Assembly (NCBI GenBank): GCA_016715195.1
Contig: JADKBB010000002.1
Span: 1 to 64,000 of the forward strand
DNA: 64,000 bases
Direction: 5' to 3'
DNA from: Candidatus Villigracilis proximus
GTDB lineage: Bacteria > Chloroflexota > Anaerolineae > Anaerolineales > Villigracilaceae
The position numbers and the translations under genes are program-made. Below are positions 1 to 7,666 of this stretch, piece by piece; the stretch's first letter is position 1, and each line of letters starts with the position of its first letter. A model generated the notes under the pieces. That model made no database searches. It had not been told where the DNA came from and saw only the letters and a program-made list of their open reading frames with translations.

Positions 1-2
1 GG

Positions 3-1945
3 CGCGTACTTGGCACAGAAGACATTCCCTTAAGTGAGAATGCCCTGGGCCGTGTCACCGCCGAACCGATCTGGGCTGAAATTTCATCGCCGCATTATCA
101 CGCCTCCGCGATGGATGGTTTTGCCTTGCGTGCAATTTCCACCAATGGCGCCATGCCTTCCGCACCCGTCACTTTGTTTATTGGCCCCGAAGCGCAATAT
201 GTCGATACAGGTGATCCGCTCCCTGAGTGGGCGAACGCGGTCATTCCCATCGAGAATGTTGAATCACTCGACGAGAACGATCAAATCACAAAGGATATTC
301 GCGGCCCCAAAACCATTCGGATTCGCGCTTCTGTCGCACCGTGGAGTCATGTCCGCCCGTTGGGTGAGGATATCGTCGCCACGCAGCTTGTTCTGCCCGC
401 CGGACATACACTCCGCCCGGCGGATTTGGGTGCCATAGCCGCATCTGGACATCAAACCATACGCGTCTCTCGTAAGCCGAAAGTTGCCATTTTGCCAACA
501 GGCACGGAACTTGTCCCGATCGGATCCAAACTAAAATCTGGCGACATTCTTGAATACAACTCGCTCGTTATGGCAGCACAGATCAAAGCCATGGGCGGTG
601 AGCCGACCCGTTACCCGATCACAAAAGATAATTTTGAATCGATCTGTGAACGAGTCCTCGAAGCCGCGCAAACGCATGACCTTGTTTTATTAAACGCAGG
701 TTCATCCGCTGGCGCAGAAGATTTCTCTTCTAAAGTAGTTGAGAAGTTAGGTCAATTACTTGTGCATGGGGTTGCCGTCCGCCCGGGCCATCCCGTAATT
801 TTAGGCATGGTGAAAAAGGAATTAGGAATTAGGAATGAGGATACAGGAAACCTAATTCCTAATTCCTCGTCCCTAATTCCTATCATCGGCGTCCCTGGCT
901 ACCCAGTCTCTGCCGCGCTGACTGTGGACATCTTCGTTGAATCTGTTATTGCCAAATGGCTTGGGCGCAGACCGCATGAACTTCCTACTGAAATGGCAAC
1001 GTTGACTCGCAAACTTGTTTCCAGCCGGTGATGATGATTATGTAAGAGTTGCTGCAGGTAAAGTGGGCGGCAAACTTCCGCCGCGCTGCTATCGCGTGGA
1101 GCAGGAGTCATCACATCACTGGTGCAGGCGGATGGATTGGCGTTACTTCCCAGCGGCGTACAAGGCATGGACGATGGTGAACAGGTCAAAGTGCATTTGT
1201 ATCGTAGTAAAGCTGAAATCGAGAGAACGATCTTTGCATCGGCTCGCATGATATGACTCTTGACCTGATGGCACAATTCCTCGCCGGATATGATCGTAGA
1301 TTGGCTTCTGCCAATGTCGGTTCGCAAGGCGGGTTGATTGCATTGCGGCGCGGTGAAGCGCATATTGCAGGGTCACATTTACTTGACCCTGCAACTGGTG
1401 AATACAACATCTCTTATATTCGTCAGTACATGCCGAATATTCCCGTGAAGGTAATTGCATTGGTTGGGCGTGATCAGGGGTTGATCGTTAAGAAGGGAAA
1501 CCCAAAGGGAGTCAAAAGCCTGGGAGACCTGGCCAGTTCTCAGTCCCGCACTGAGCCGAGTCGAAGTGTCCAGTTTGTGAACCGCCAGCGTGGAGCAGGG
1601 ACGCGCGTCCTGTTGGATTATCATTTGAACTTAATGGGGATACCATCTGATTCCATCCTCGGCTATACTCAGGAAGAATATACCCATCTTGGGGTGGCTG
1701 CCGCTGTGGCTTCGGGCCGTGCAGATTGCGGCCTCGGAATTGCCGCCGCCGCACAGGCATTGGATTTGGATTTTGTCCCTTTGTTTCAGGAAAGATATGA
1801 TTTGGTGATTCCGAAAGAACATGCAGAAAATAATTTACTTTCGCCTTTGTTTGAACTGCTGGCCGGCGCTGACTTTCGAAATTCTGTATCGAAGTTAACA
1901 GGCTATGATGTTTCAGTCATGGGTAGAATTATTTTGGAGGATTAA
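3..1945 (+). CDS. moeA: Molybdopterin molybdenumtransferase MoeA fused to a periplasmic-binding-like domain (5' partial, frameshifted)
   Basis: The gene is open at the left edge. MoeA inserts molybdate into adenylylated molybdopterin in the cytoplasm. Visible MoeA marks are the SAMDGFA motif near base 106, the GTELVP segment near 500, SGDILEYNS near 538 and the GVPGYPVSA loop near 890. From about 1240 a second domain begins (SHDMTLDLMAQ, SANVGSQGGL), resembling the substrate-binding-like domain (PBP_like) found at the C-terminus of some MoeA proteins. The reading frame changes three times, near 1020, 1077 and 1240, yet sensible protein continues each time, so base errors are likelier than decay. 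Two short repeats are inserted in frame, at 818-881 and 1538-1572. The stop lies two bases before the receiver gene, which suggests one transcript. Confidence 0.85.
818..881. repeat. Palindromic AT-rich repeat inserted in frame in moeA
   Basis: The left arm GGAATTAGGAATTAGG (818-833) pairs perfectly with CCTAATTCCTAATTCC (851-866), and a third CCTAATTCCT follows at 872-881. It encodes a low-complexity stretch just before the conserved GVPGYPVSA loop, so it looks like an insertion into a surface loop. Confidence 0.75.
1538..1572. repeat. CTGAGC-GTCGAAG type short repeat inside moeA
   Basis: The core CTGAGCCGAGTCGAAG (1551-1566) matches 14 of 16 bases of the core at 45019-45034. It encodes a Ser/Arg-rich stretch (SQSRTEPSRS) between two conserved parts of the binding-protein-like domain, so it is probably an in-frame insertion. 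Confidence 0.6.
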
Positions 1946-1947
1946 AT

Positions 1948-2313
1948 ATGGACGGATTGATCATAGACGATAATCGAAATACAGCAGATGCCTTGCAGCA
2001 AATGTTGGAGGTGTTGGATTTGCCCGCGCGCGTGGCGTATGGTTCCAGTGCGGCAATTTCTGTGTTGGGGAGTTTTGTTCCGCTTTTTATTTGTTTGGAT
2101 ATTAACATGCCTGGTGTGGATGGTACTGAAATTCTGGCATACCTGAAACGTGAGCCGCGTTTGATGAAGGTGCCGGTCTTTGTGATTACATCTGATGACC
2201 AGCCTGAAACACGTCAGCGTGTGATGAAGGGTGGCGCGCTGGCAATGTTAATCAAACCCGCGACGATTGACGCGTTGGAAGGTGCTTTGAAAAAAGCGGG
2301 CATATTGAGTTAA
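1948..2313 (+). CDS. Single-domain response regulator (CheY-like receiver)
   Basis: This 121-residue protein consists only of a receiver domain. The acidic pair is D7-D8, the phosphoacceptor is D51 in LDINMPG, the switch residue is T81 and the conserved lysine is K103 in IKP. There is no output domain, so it would act by protein contact or phosphotransfer. It starts two bases after the moeA stop, with GGAGG at about 1936 inside the end of moeA, so the two are probably cotranscribed. No kinase is nearby, and its partner cannot be named. Confidence 0.9.
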   Translation: MDGLIIDDNRNTADALQQMLEVLDLPARVAYGSSAAISVLGSFVPLFICLDINMPGVDGTEILAYLKREPRLMKVPVFVITSDDQPETRQRVMKGGALAMLIKPATIDALEGALKKAGILS

Positions 2314-2329
2314 ATAGTTAAACGTTGTT

Positions 2330-2373
2330 AAATAGAAAAATCCACTTCTTCAAAGAAGTGGATTTTTCTATTT
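2330..2373. terminator. Bidirectional intrinsic terminator
   Basis: A perfect 21-base inverted repeat (2330-2350 with 2353-2373) has a CCACTTCTT/AAGAAGTGG core and A-rich/T-rich flanks. It sits between the convergent receiver gene and lipoprotein gene and can end transcription from both sides. Confidence 0.85.
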
Positions 2374-3128
2374 ATGGCGCAGGCCAGGGGATTTGTGCCG
2401 GCTTTGAGAATCCGTGTTTTTCCACGGTATACAATACGCCTTCAGACGGCAGTGGACAGCCTGGCTCGTCTCGAACGGTATAGCTTGTGGTGTATTGATC
2501 TGGATAGGAATAAGTCCACCATAGATATGCACCGTTTTGGCAAACGTAGGCAATGATCAAATACCCGCGATCCTTGTCTTTGGTCATCTCCACTTGTTCC
2601 CATGTGATGGTTACTTCATCGCCGCTGCGAACAGCGTTGATGTTTGCGGGGGGACCGTATTGATTGTAGCCAATGGATTGCAGATCAAGTTCTTCGTAAT
2701 ATATTGCACCCACATCACCGGTCACATCCACAACCGACGGCGCGACCCAGCAGTAATAATCCAATTTATCAAATTTAATATAAAGCCATGTACTATATTC
2801 AAACCGCCCGCGGACTGTTCCAACATCGCCGGCATATAGATCGGCAGCGTGCAGGAATGCAACTGATGGTCCGTAACGACAATGCGCCTGCTTGTTGACC
2901 GTTACAGTTGGAAATGAAAATGTAGGCGTTGGTGTAATACTTGGCGTGAATGTAACGGTGGGCGTGAATGTTATGGTAGGAGTGAAGGTTGATTCAGGTG
3001 TGAAGGTAAAGGTGGGGTGTTGCTGTTTCAGCCGGCGGAACAGGTGTCGACGTAGGTGCTTGTGAGGGCAGGCTGCACGCCAGCATGGTGAGAAATAAAG
3101 CCAAAGCCGCAGCGTGTTTTCTTTTCAT
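2372..3128 (-). CDS. Lipoprotein with Thr-Pro linker and SH3-like domain (one frameshift)
   Basis: The protein begins with a lipoprotein signal peptide ending in LTMLACS. A Thr/Pro/Phe repeat linker follows, then a segment like bacterial SH3 domains (HCRYGPSVAF...GDVGTVRG) and a C-terminal part that may be fibronectin-like. It is predicted to be anchored outside the membrane. The frame breaks in a run of four G (3014-3017 on the + strand); removing one base restores the linker, so an extra base is likely. The start codon overlaps the stop of the upstream deacetylase gene as ATGA, which indicates translational coupling. The ligand is unknown. Confidence 0.75.
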
Positions 3129-4162
3129 TTAAAGTTCTCCAGTAAAGTGACCACGTTTGTGCCGAGCGCCTCATTTGCGTAACCGCCTTCCATAATGATT
3201 ACAGTTGGTAAATTGAGATCGGCAATTTTTTGTCCTATTTTGCTAAATCCTTCACGTGTTACCTTGAATGTGCCGAGCGGATCATCCTTAAAGGTATCCA
3301 TGCCGGCAGAGAGGATGAGATAATTTGGCGCAAAGTTTTTTATCATTGTTATTGCTTCGTCTAAGGCTGATAAATACCCTTCATCATCCGTATCTTTTGG
3401 AAGCGGAAAATTTTTATGAAAGCCGAGTCCGGCTCCCGCGCCGGTTTCATCTGCAAAACCAATGTAGTGCGGATATTCGTAATCAGGATCGCCGTGAATG
3501 GATATGGTCAATACGTCATCGCGTTCGTAGAAAATATCCTGTGTGCCGTTGCCGGCGTGATAGTCAATATCGAGCAGTGCAACTTTCCCTTTTGCTGAAA
3601 GCCAATTCGCCGCGACAGATGCGTTGTTGATAAAGCAATATCCCCCGGCATAATCTTTCCCTGCATGATGCCCGGGCGGACGGCAAAGACCAAATGCTGA
3701 TCGCTGACTGCTGACCGCTTCTTGTGCCGCACTCAATGCACAGTTGGCAGAAGCAAGCGCGGCTTCATAAGTTGCGCCCACGATACATGCAGATAAATCC
3801 ATCATGTAGTATCCGGCTTTGCCGAGCAGTGTGCTCGGTACACGCGGCATTCTTCGCAATGCAAAGGTTGCCGGCAAAAAAGCATTCTGCTCGGGCGCAG
3901 CAGCGATCTCGGGGTCAGAGGTCAGCCACTCGGTCCATGCTGAAGCGAGGAATTGAATATACCCTTCATCGTGTGTGGCGTAGATCGGGGCGAGTCCAAA
4001 ATCCACGGGTATGATAAATTCCGCCCAGTCCGTTTTTTTTAGTGCAGATAAAATTTTATCCATGCGGTCGGGGTTTTCATAATAGGGCACGCGTTTGCCG
4101 CCATCGAAAACTTCAAAAGGCGGATAATGTTTGCGATGTTCTTCAGAGTAAAATATTTTCAT
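3125..4162 (-). CDS. Histone deacetylase family / acetylpolyamine amidohydrolase-like protein
   Basis: This 345-residue zinc hydrolase of the arginase/deacetylase fold removes acetyl groups from amines. RPPGHHAG (residues 161-168) carries the catalytic His pair 165-166. D200 and H202 in LDIDYHAGNG, and D289 in SAGMDTF, are the expected zinc ligands. GGYCFINN follows the His pair as in acetylpolyamine amidohydrolases, so an acetylated polyamine or small amine is the most likely substrate; this is inference. Residues 150-157 (VSSQRSAF) come from a repeat inserted just before the catalytic motif. The stop overlaps the start of the lipoprotein gene. Confidence 0.88.
   Translation of the reverse strand: MKIFYSEEHRKHYPPFEVFDGGKRVPYYENPDRMDKILSALKKTDWAEFIIPVDFGLAPIYATHDEGYIQFLASAWTEWLTSDPEIAAAPEQNAFLPATFALRRMPRVPSTLLGKAGYYMMDLSACIVGATYEAALASANCALSAAQEAVSSQRSAFGLCRPPGHHAGKDYAGGYCFINNASVAANWLSAKGKVALLDIDYHAGNGTQDIFYERDDVLTISIHGDPDYEYPHYIGFADETGAGAGLGFHKNFPLPKDTDDEGYLSALDEAITMIKNFAPNYLILSAGMDTFKDDPLGTFKVTREGFSKIGQKIADLNLPTVIIMEGGYANEALGTNVVTLLENFK
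3694..3719. repeat. Short GCTGA-type repeat inserted in the deacetylase gene
   Basis: Three near-identical units (GCTGATC, GCTGACT, GCTGACC) lie side by side and encode the SSQRSA stretch directly upstream of the RPPGHHAG active-site motif. The family normally has no such low-complexity stretch here. Confidence 0.55.
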
Positions 4163-4207
4163 GGTAAGACAATTTTACCCGCAAGCGTCTTGGATGACGG
4201 AGGAACA

Positions 4208-4765
4208 ATGGAAATATTAGAAGCAATTCATGGAAGACTTACAGTTAAAAATTTAAAACAGGATGTTTTGCCGCGAGATCTGATCGAAAAACTTTTAAGC
4301 GCAGGCGCTCAGGCTCCCAATCATCATAAAGTGCGACCCTGGCGTTTTGTAGTATTGACCGGAAACGGGCGCAACAAATTAGGCGACGTAATGGCCGCTT
4401 CTTTTCTGGACCGTAATCCTGCTACACCGCCCGAAGGTTTGGATAAACCCCGGGCATTGCCGCTCCGCGCGCCTGTTGTCATTGCCGTTGGCGCAGATAA
4501 ACCCGCCGATGCAAAAATAGTTGAGATGGAAAATGTGGCCGCTGCATCTGCCGCTTGTCAGAATATTTTGCTGACCGCTCATGCCTTGGGTTTGGGTGCG
4601 ATCTGGCGCACTGGTGAATGGGCGTGTGATACAAAGGTTAAGGAATTTTTGGGCTTTATGTCAGATCAACACATTGTTGGTTTTATTTATGTTGGCTATC
4701 CCGATGTAATGCCTGAGCCTTATGTAAGATTAGGGTTTGAAGATAGAGTGACTTGGATGGATTAA
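4208..4765 (+). CDS. Nitroreductase family protein (YdjA-like)
   Basis: This 185-residue flavoprotein is expected to use FMN and NAD(P)H to reduce nitro or quinone-type compounds in the cytosol. Family marks are an early Arg segment (HGRLTVK), APNHHKVRPWRF, which is typical of the small YdjA branch, and GLGAIWRTG near residue 130. The start at 4208 is chosen because GGAGGA lies seven bases upstream. An upstream in-frame ATG at 4127 would overlap the divergent deacetylase start. The natural substrate is unknown. Confidence 0.85.
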   Translation: MEILEAIHGRLTVKNLKQDVLPRDLIEKLLSAGAQAPNHHKVRPWRFVVLTGNGRNKLGDVMAASFLDRNPATPPEGLDKPRALPLRAPVVIAVGADKPADAKIVEMENVAAASAACQNILLTAHALGLGAIWRTGEWACDTKVKEFLGFMSDQHIVGFIYVGYPDVMPEPYVRLGFEDRVTWMD

Positions 4766-4774
4766 AAAAAATAC

Positions 4775-4800
4775 AGGCTAGAGTTTTAAAACTCTAGCCT
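4775..4800. terminator. Bidirectional intrinsic terminator
   Basis: A perfect palindrome with arms AGGCTAGAGTTTT and AAAACTCTAGCCT is flanked by an A-run on the left and T-rich sequence on the right. It lies between the convergent nitroreductase and GDPD genes. Confidence 0.85.
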
Positions 4801-4806
4801 ATATTT

Positions 4807-5685
4807 TTATCTTCCAAAAACTTTCATCATGAGATCGGGTCTGTCTGTGATGATGCCGTCCACACCCCAGTCAATTAGTTTTTGCATGGTTGCCTCATCA
4901 TTGATCGTCCACGGCTCGACGGCGAGATTGCGTTCATGTGCGGCTTTTACAAAAGCGGGGGTCATCACTGTGATGCCGCCGGATTCTTCCGGGACTTGTA
5001 AAGAATGGAATTTGGGCGAATAAAAACTACCAAGGAAGGGTTTGGTAAGCAGGACGAATACAGTCGTTTCGTTTTTCGCGCTGGACGTGGCTACTTCGGG
5101 ACATTCTGTGCGGAATTCTTTTAATCTTTCATCATGAAATGATGCGATCAAAACTTTATTTTGCATGTCATACTTTCGGATCAATTCACAGAATGGTTTG
5201 CTCATGGACACGTTGGTCTTTTTTATCTCGATCGTCATGCGCATGTCAGGAAAGGCCTGAAAGACTTCCTCCATGGTCGGGATACTGATGCCCTGTCCGC
5301 GGAAGGGGAAGGTTTTGCCTTCATCCGGTGACCAGTCGTAGCCGGCATCCAATTGCTTGAGTTCGGCCAGCGTCATAGATTCAATGTCGCCTGTGCCGTC
5401 TGTGGTGCGGTCTACGGCTTCATCGTGCATGAGGACGAGAACTCCATCCCGGGTGATGTGTACGTCCATTTCGAGCACGTCTACACCAAGGTCGGCGGCG
5501 TTTTGAAATGCAAACATTGTGTCTCCAGGCCAAATTCCATCCCCACCTTGATGAGCAATGATAAGCGGATCGTTCAGGTCATTTGAGTAATATGGGTGCT
5601 CAGCGGCGGGCTTGGAAATCACCCGAACGATAACAAGTAGTGCGAGAATAACCAGAAGAATTTTGTGCCAGACCTTGAATTTCAT
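4807..5685 (-). CDS. Glycerophosphodiester phosphodiesterase family protein, membrane anchored
   Basis: This 292-residue protein has an N-terminal membrane anchor (residues 8-25) and then a GDPD TIM barrel. Active-site signatures are AHQGGDGIWPGDT, which stands for the usual HRG...PENT with two substitutions, EMDVHITRDG, and HDEAVDRTTDGTG. EIKK and a C-terminal WTINDEATMQ with DGIITDRPD also match. It should hydrolyse glycerophosphodiesters to glycerol-3-phosphate and an alcohol outside the membrane. GGAG lies upstream of the ATG at 5685. Confidence 0.88.
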   Translation of the reverse strand: MKFKVWHKILLVILALLVIVRVISKPAAEHPYYSNDLNDPLIIAHQGGDGIWPGDTMFAFQNAADLGVDVLEMDVHITRDGVLVLMHDEAVDRTTDGTGDIESMTLAELKQLDAGYDWSPDEGKTFPFRGQGISIPTMEEVFQAFPDMRMTIEIKKTNVSMSKPFCELIRKYDMQNKVLIASFHDERLKEFRTECPEVATSSAKNETTVFVLLTKPFLGSFYSPKFHSLQVPEESGGITVMTPAFVKAAHERNLAVEPWTINDEATMQKLIDWGVDGIITDRPDLMMKVFGR

Positions 5686-5736
5686 GTTGAGTCTCCAAAA
5701 TAAGATTGTCGGATTTTACCCCATTCGTTTTATTGA

Positions 5737-5765
5737 TTGACACTGGCAATTATTTCACGTATAAG
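5737..5765 (+). promoter_or_regulatory. Sigma-70 type promoter
   Basis: TTGACA (5737-5742), a 17-base spacer and TATAAG (5760-5765) lie 33 bases before the start of the HhH membrane protein gene. It is among the best consensus matches in the window. Confidence 0.7.
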
Positions 5766-5797
5766 TGGCGAATACCAAATTTTTTGTGGAGGCGAAT

Positions 5798-6226
5798 ATG
5801 CTTATATTACGGTTGTTGTCTGAAGGCGGAGAGGGTCCGAACACTACCTTACAGTGGATGTTGTATGTAGGGATGGCTTTCTTTTTCTTGATGGTCATTG
5901 TCGGGTGGTGGGCCAGCTCGAAGAAACAGGATCAGGTTGAAGTCCAGCATGAAGCGCGTAGTCATTCTAAGAAGGATGCCGATGATCTGGTCAAGATCGA
6001 AGGGGTTGGCCCCAAGGTTGTGAAAGTTTTAAATGCTGGTGGTATCACAACTTTTGATGAACTTGCTCATGCCAAAATTGTGGATGTTCAAAAGATGTTG
6101 GATGATGCGGGCTTGCAGATGATGAATCCGGAAGGCTGGATTGATCAGGCGAAACTTGCGGCGAAGGGTGATTGGAAGGCGTTTGAAAAGATGCAAAGTG
6201 AATTAAAAGGCGGTCGAAAAAAGTAA
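5798..6226 (+). CDS. Membrane-anchored helix-hairpin-helix protein
   Basis: This 142-residue protein has one membrane helix (about residues 19-40, LYVGMAFFFLMVIVGWW). A charged linker follows, then a helix-hairpin-helix module (LVKIEGVGPKVVKVLNAGG), like those joining DNA or acting as protein contacts in other families. The start at 5798 is preferred over an upstream GTG at 5765 because GGAGG lies at 5788-5792 and the GTG overlaps the promoter. The role is unknown. Confidence 0.8.
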   Translation: MLILRLLSEGGEGPNTTLQWMLYVGMAFFFLMVIVGWWASSKKQDQVEVQHEARSHSKKDADDLVKIEGVGPKVVKVLNAGGITTFDELAHAKIVDVQKMLDDAGLQMMNPEGWIDQAKLAAKGDWKAFEKMQSELKGGRKK

Positions 6227-6301
6227 AATTGCCTTTGAGCTTTGCTAAATGTCACTTGATGCTGGTAACTTAAGTCACTGTACTTAATTTCACAAACGGG
6301 C

Positions 6302-6307
6302 TATAAT
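6302..6307 (+). promoter_or_regulatory. Candidate -10 box of the cytochrome c lipoprotein gene
   Basis: TATAAT lies 42 bases before the start codon; TGTACT (6279-6284), 17 bases upstream, is a weak -35 element. Confidence 0.45.
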
Positions 6308-6348
6308 AAACCCCGTTATTCGACATAAAAAACAACTGGAGGTAGAAG

Positions 6349-6744
6349 ATGAAGAAAGTCTTGTTTGCTGTTTTAGTTTTGGCTGCGCTTGCTTTGGCGG
6401 CTTGTGGTGGTGGGGCTGCTGTAGCTACTCCCGCTCCTGTTCCTGCTGAATATGCAGGAGTGACCAGTCCTCTCGGTGCCGATGCTGCTGCGGCTGGCGC
6501 TGAAGTTTTCAACACCAACTGTGCTTCCTGCCACGGCCCACAAGGTCATGGTGATGGCCCTGCCGGTGCCGCGCTTGATCCGACACCCAAGAATCTTCCT
6601 GAACTTATGCCTCTCGTAGGCGATGATTTCCTTTACTGGCGCATTAATACAGGCAAGGAAGGAACTTCAATGGTTGCCTGGAAGGGCGTTTTGACCGATG
6701 AGCAGATCTGGCAGGTTATTGCCTACGTCCGCACGCTTAAGTAA
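6349..6744 (+). CDS. Cytochrome c lipoprotein
   Basis: This 131-residue protein has a lipoprotein signal ending in ALAACGGG. A short Ala/Pro linker leads to one class I cytochrome c domain with the heme motif CASCH (NTNCASCHGPQGHG) and a distal Met in GTSMVAWKG. The C-terminal IWQVIAYVRTLK helix is typical. It should be tethered outside the membrane and shuttle electrons. Its nearness to the caa3 oxidase operon suggests it feeds that oxidase, but this is inference. GGAGG precedes the start. Confidence 0.9.
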   Translation: MKKVLFAVLVLAALALAACGGGAAVATPAPVPAEYAGVTSPLGADAAAAGAEVFNTNCASCHGPQGHGDGPAGAALDPTPKNLPELMPLVGDDFLYWRINTGKEGTSMVAWKGVLTDEQIWQVIAYVRTLK

Positions 6745-6761
6745 GAGATAGACTTGATTTG

Positions 6762-6797
6762 AAAAATAACGCACTCTGAAAAGAGTGCGTTATTTTT
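6762..6797 (+). terminator. Intrinsic terminator after the cytochrome c gene
   Basis: A 16-base perfect stem (6762-6777 with 6782-6797) has a GAAA loop and ends in seven T. A TATAAT at 6804-6809 directly follows and probably serves the next gene. Confidence 0.85.
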
Positions 6798-6863
6798 TTG
6801 CCGTATAATAGCGCATTCTAAAACTAAAGGCTGCTATATCAAATAATAAAAGGAGATCTTGTT

Positions 6864-7328
6864 ATGCCAATTTCTGCTGGAATTTCTGCGCCTGAATTTG
6901 AAATGTTGGATGATACAAATACGCTGCGTAAATTATCCGATTTTCGCGGTCAGAATATTGTGCTTTATTTTTACCCCAAGGATGATACGCCTGGTTGTAC
7001 AAAAGAAGCTTGTAATTTTCGTGATGATTATTCTGCATATGAAAAGGCCGGGGTGGTTGTGTTGGGCGTGAGTCCGGATTCTGTGGCATCGCATGTTAAA
7101 TTTAAAAAGAAGTTTCAACTTCAATTTCCGCTTCTTGCAGATGAAGGACATAAAATTTGTGATCTGTATCAGGTGTGGGGGCCGAAAAAGTTTATGGGAA
7201 AAGAGTATGAAGGCGTGCTTCGCACCACATTCCTGATCGATGCCGACGGGAACATAAAAAAAGTGTTTGAGAATGTGCGGCCTGCTGAACATAGCGTGGA
7301 AATATTAACTGAATTGGGGTTGGGGTGA
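6864..7328 (+). CDS. bcp: Thioredoxin-dependent thiol peroxidase, BCP/PrxQ type
   Basis: This 154-residue peroxiredoxin reduces hydrogen peroxide and organic peroxides with thioredoxin. The peroxidatic C45 lies in DTPGCTKEAC and C50 is the resolving Cys at the spacing of bacterioferritin comigratory proteins. YFYPKDDTPG and the C-terminal RTTFLID match the family, and the length is normal. AGGAGA lies upstream of the start. It probably protects the oxidase-bearing cell from peroxide; it has its own -10 box. Confidence 0.93.
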   Translation: MPISAGISAPEFEMLDDTNTLRKLSDFRGQNIVLYFYPKDDTPGCTKEACNFRDDYSAYEKAGVVVLGVSPDSVASHVKFKKKFQLQFPLLADEGHKICDLYQVWGPKKFMGKEYEGVLRTTFLIDADGNIKKVFENVRPAEHSVEILTELGLG

Positions 7329-7666
7329 AAGAAAATTAATTTTTGTATATTTGATTTGATTAGGAATTTGAGGATTTTTCTCAAAAGAGAGCGCGTTTTT
7401 TGAAGATGGTAAATAATTGTCAAATGTAATGCCGATGTCGGCTGTTTTCTTGCCATCATCGGTGTACTTTTGTCAATTATTTCATGGCCGTCTTGTTAAA
7501 GAAGTAGTGTACAAAGTCAGTGGTAAATAGTGACATTTGTTCAAGTCTTTGGTATAGTAGGCAGGTTGTGAAAATAGTGACAATTCATACTAAATTAGTC
7601 TTATTTCTTGGACATAGTGAACTTTGGGGTTAATTTCCCCGTTGAAATTTCATCAGGAGAGAGCGT
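7329..7666. other. Intergenic leader of the oxidase operon
   Basis: This 338-base stretch has no convincing gene. It holds the candidate oxidase promoter (7530-7558) and two copies of AAATAGTGACA (about 7526 and 7573), which might be a regulator site but could be chance in AT-rich DNA. Confidence 0.5.
7530..7558 (+). promoter_or_regulatory. Candidate promoter of the caa3 oxidase operon
   Basis: GTGACA (7530-7535), a 17-base spacer and TATAGT (7553-7558) each match the sigma-70 consensus at five of six bases. They would give a leader of about 100 bases before coxB. Confidence 0.5.

Noticed and set aside
1015..1251. Separate small gene between the two parts of moeA
   Set aside because: Its first residues read through as moeA (PAGDDDYVRVA) in the shifted frame, and the rest is out-of-frame moeA sequence.
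3125..4162. HDAC-like gene as a possible eukaryotic contaminant
   Set aside because: Bacterial acetylpolyamine amidohydrolases are of the same family, and the gene is in an operon with bacterial-type signals.
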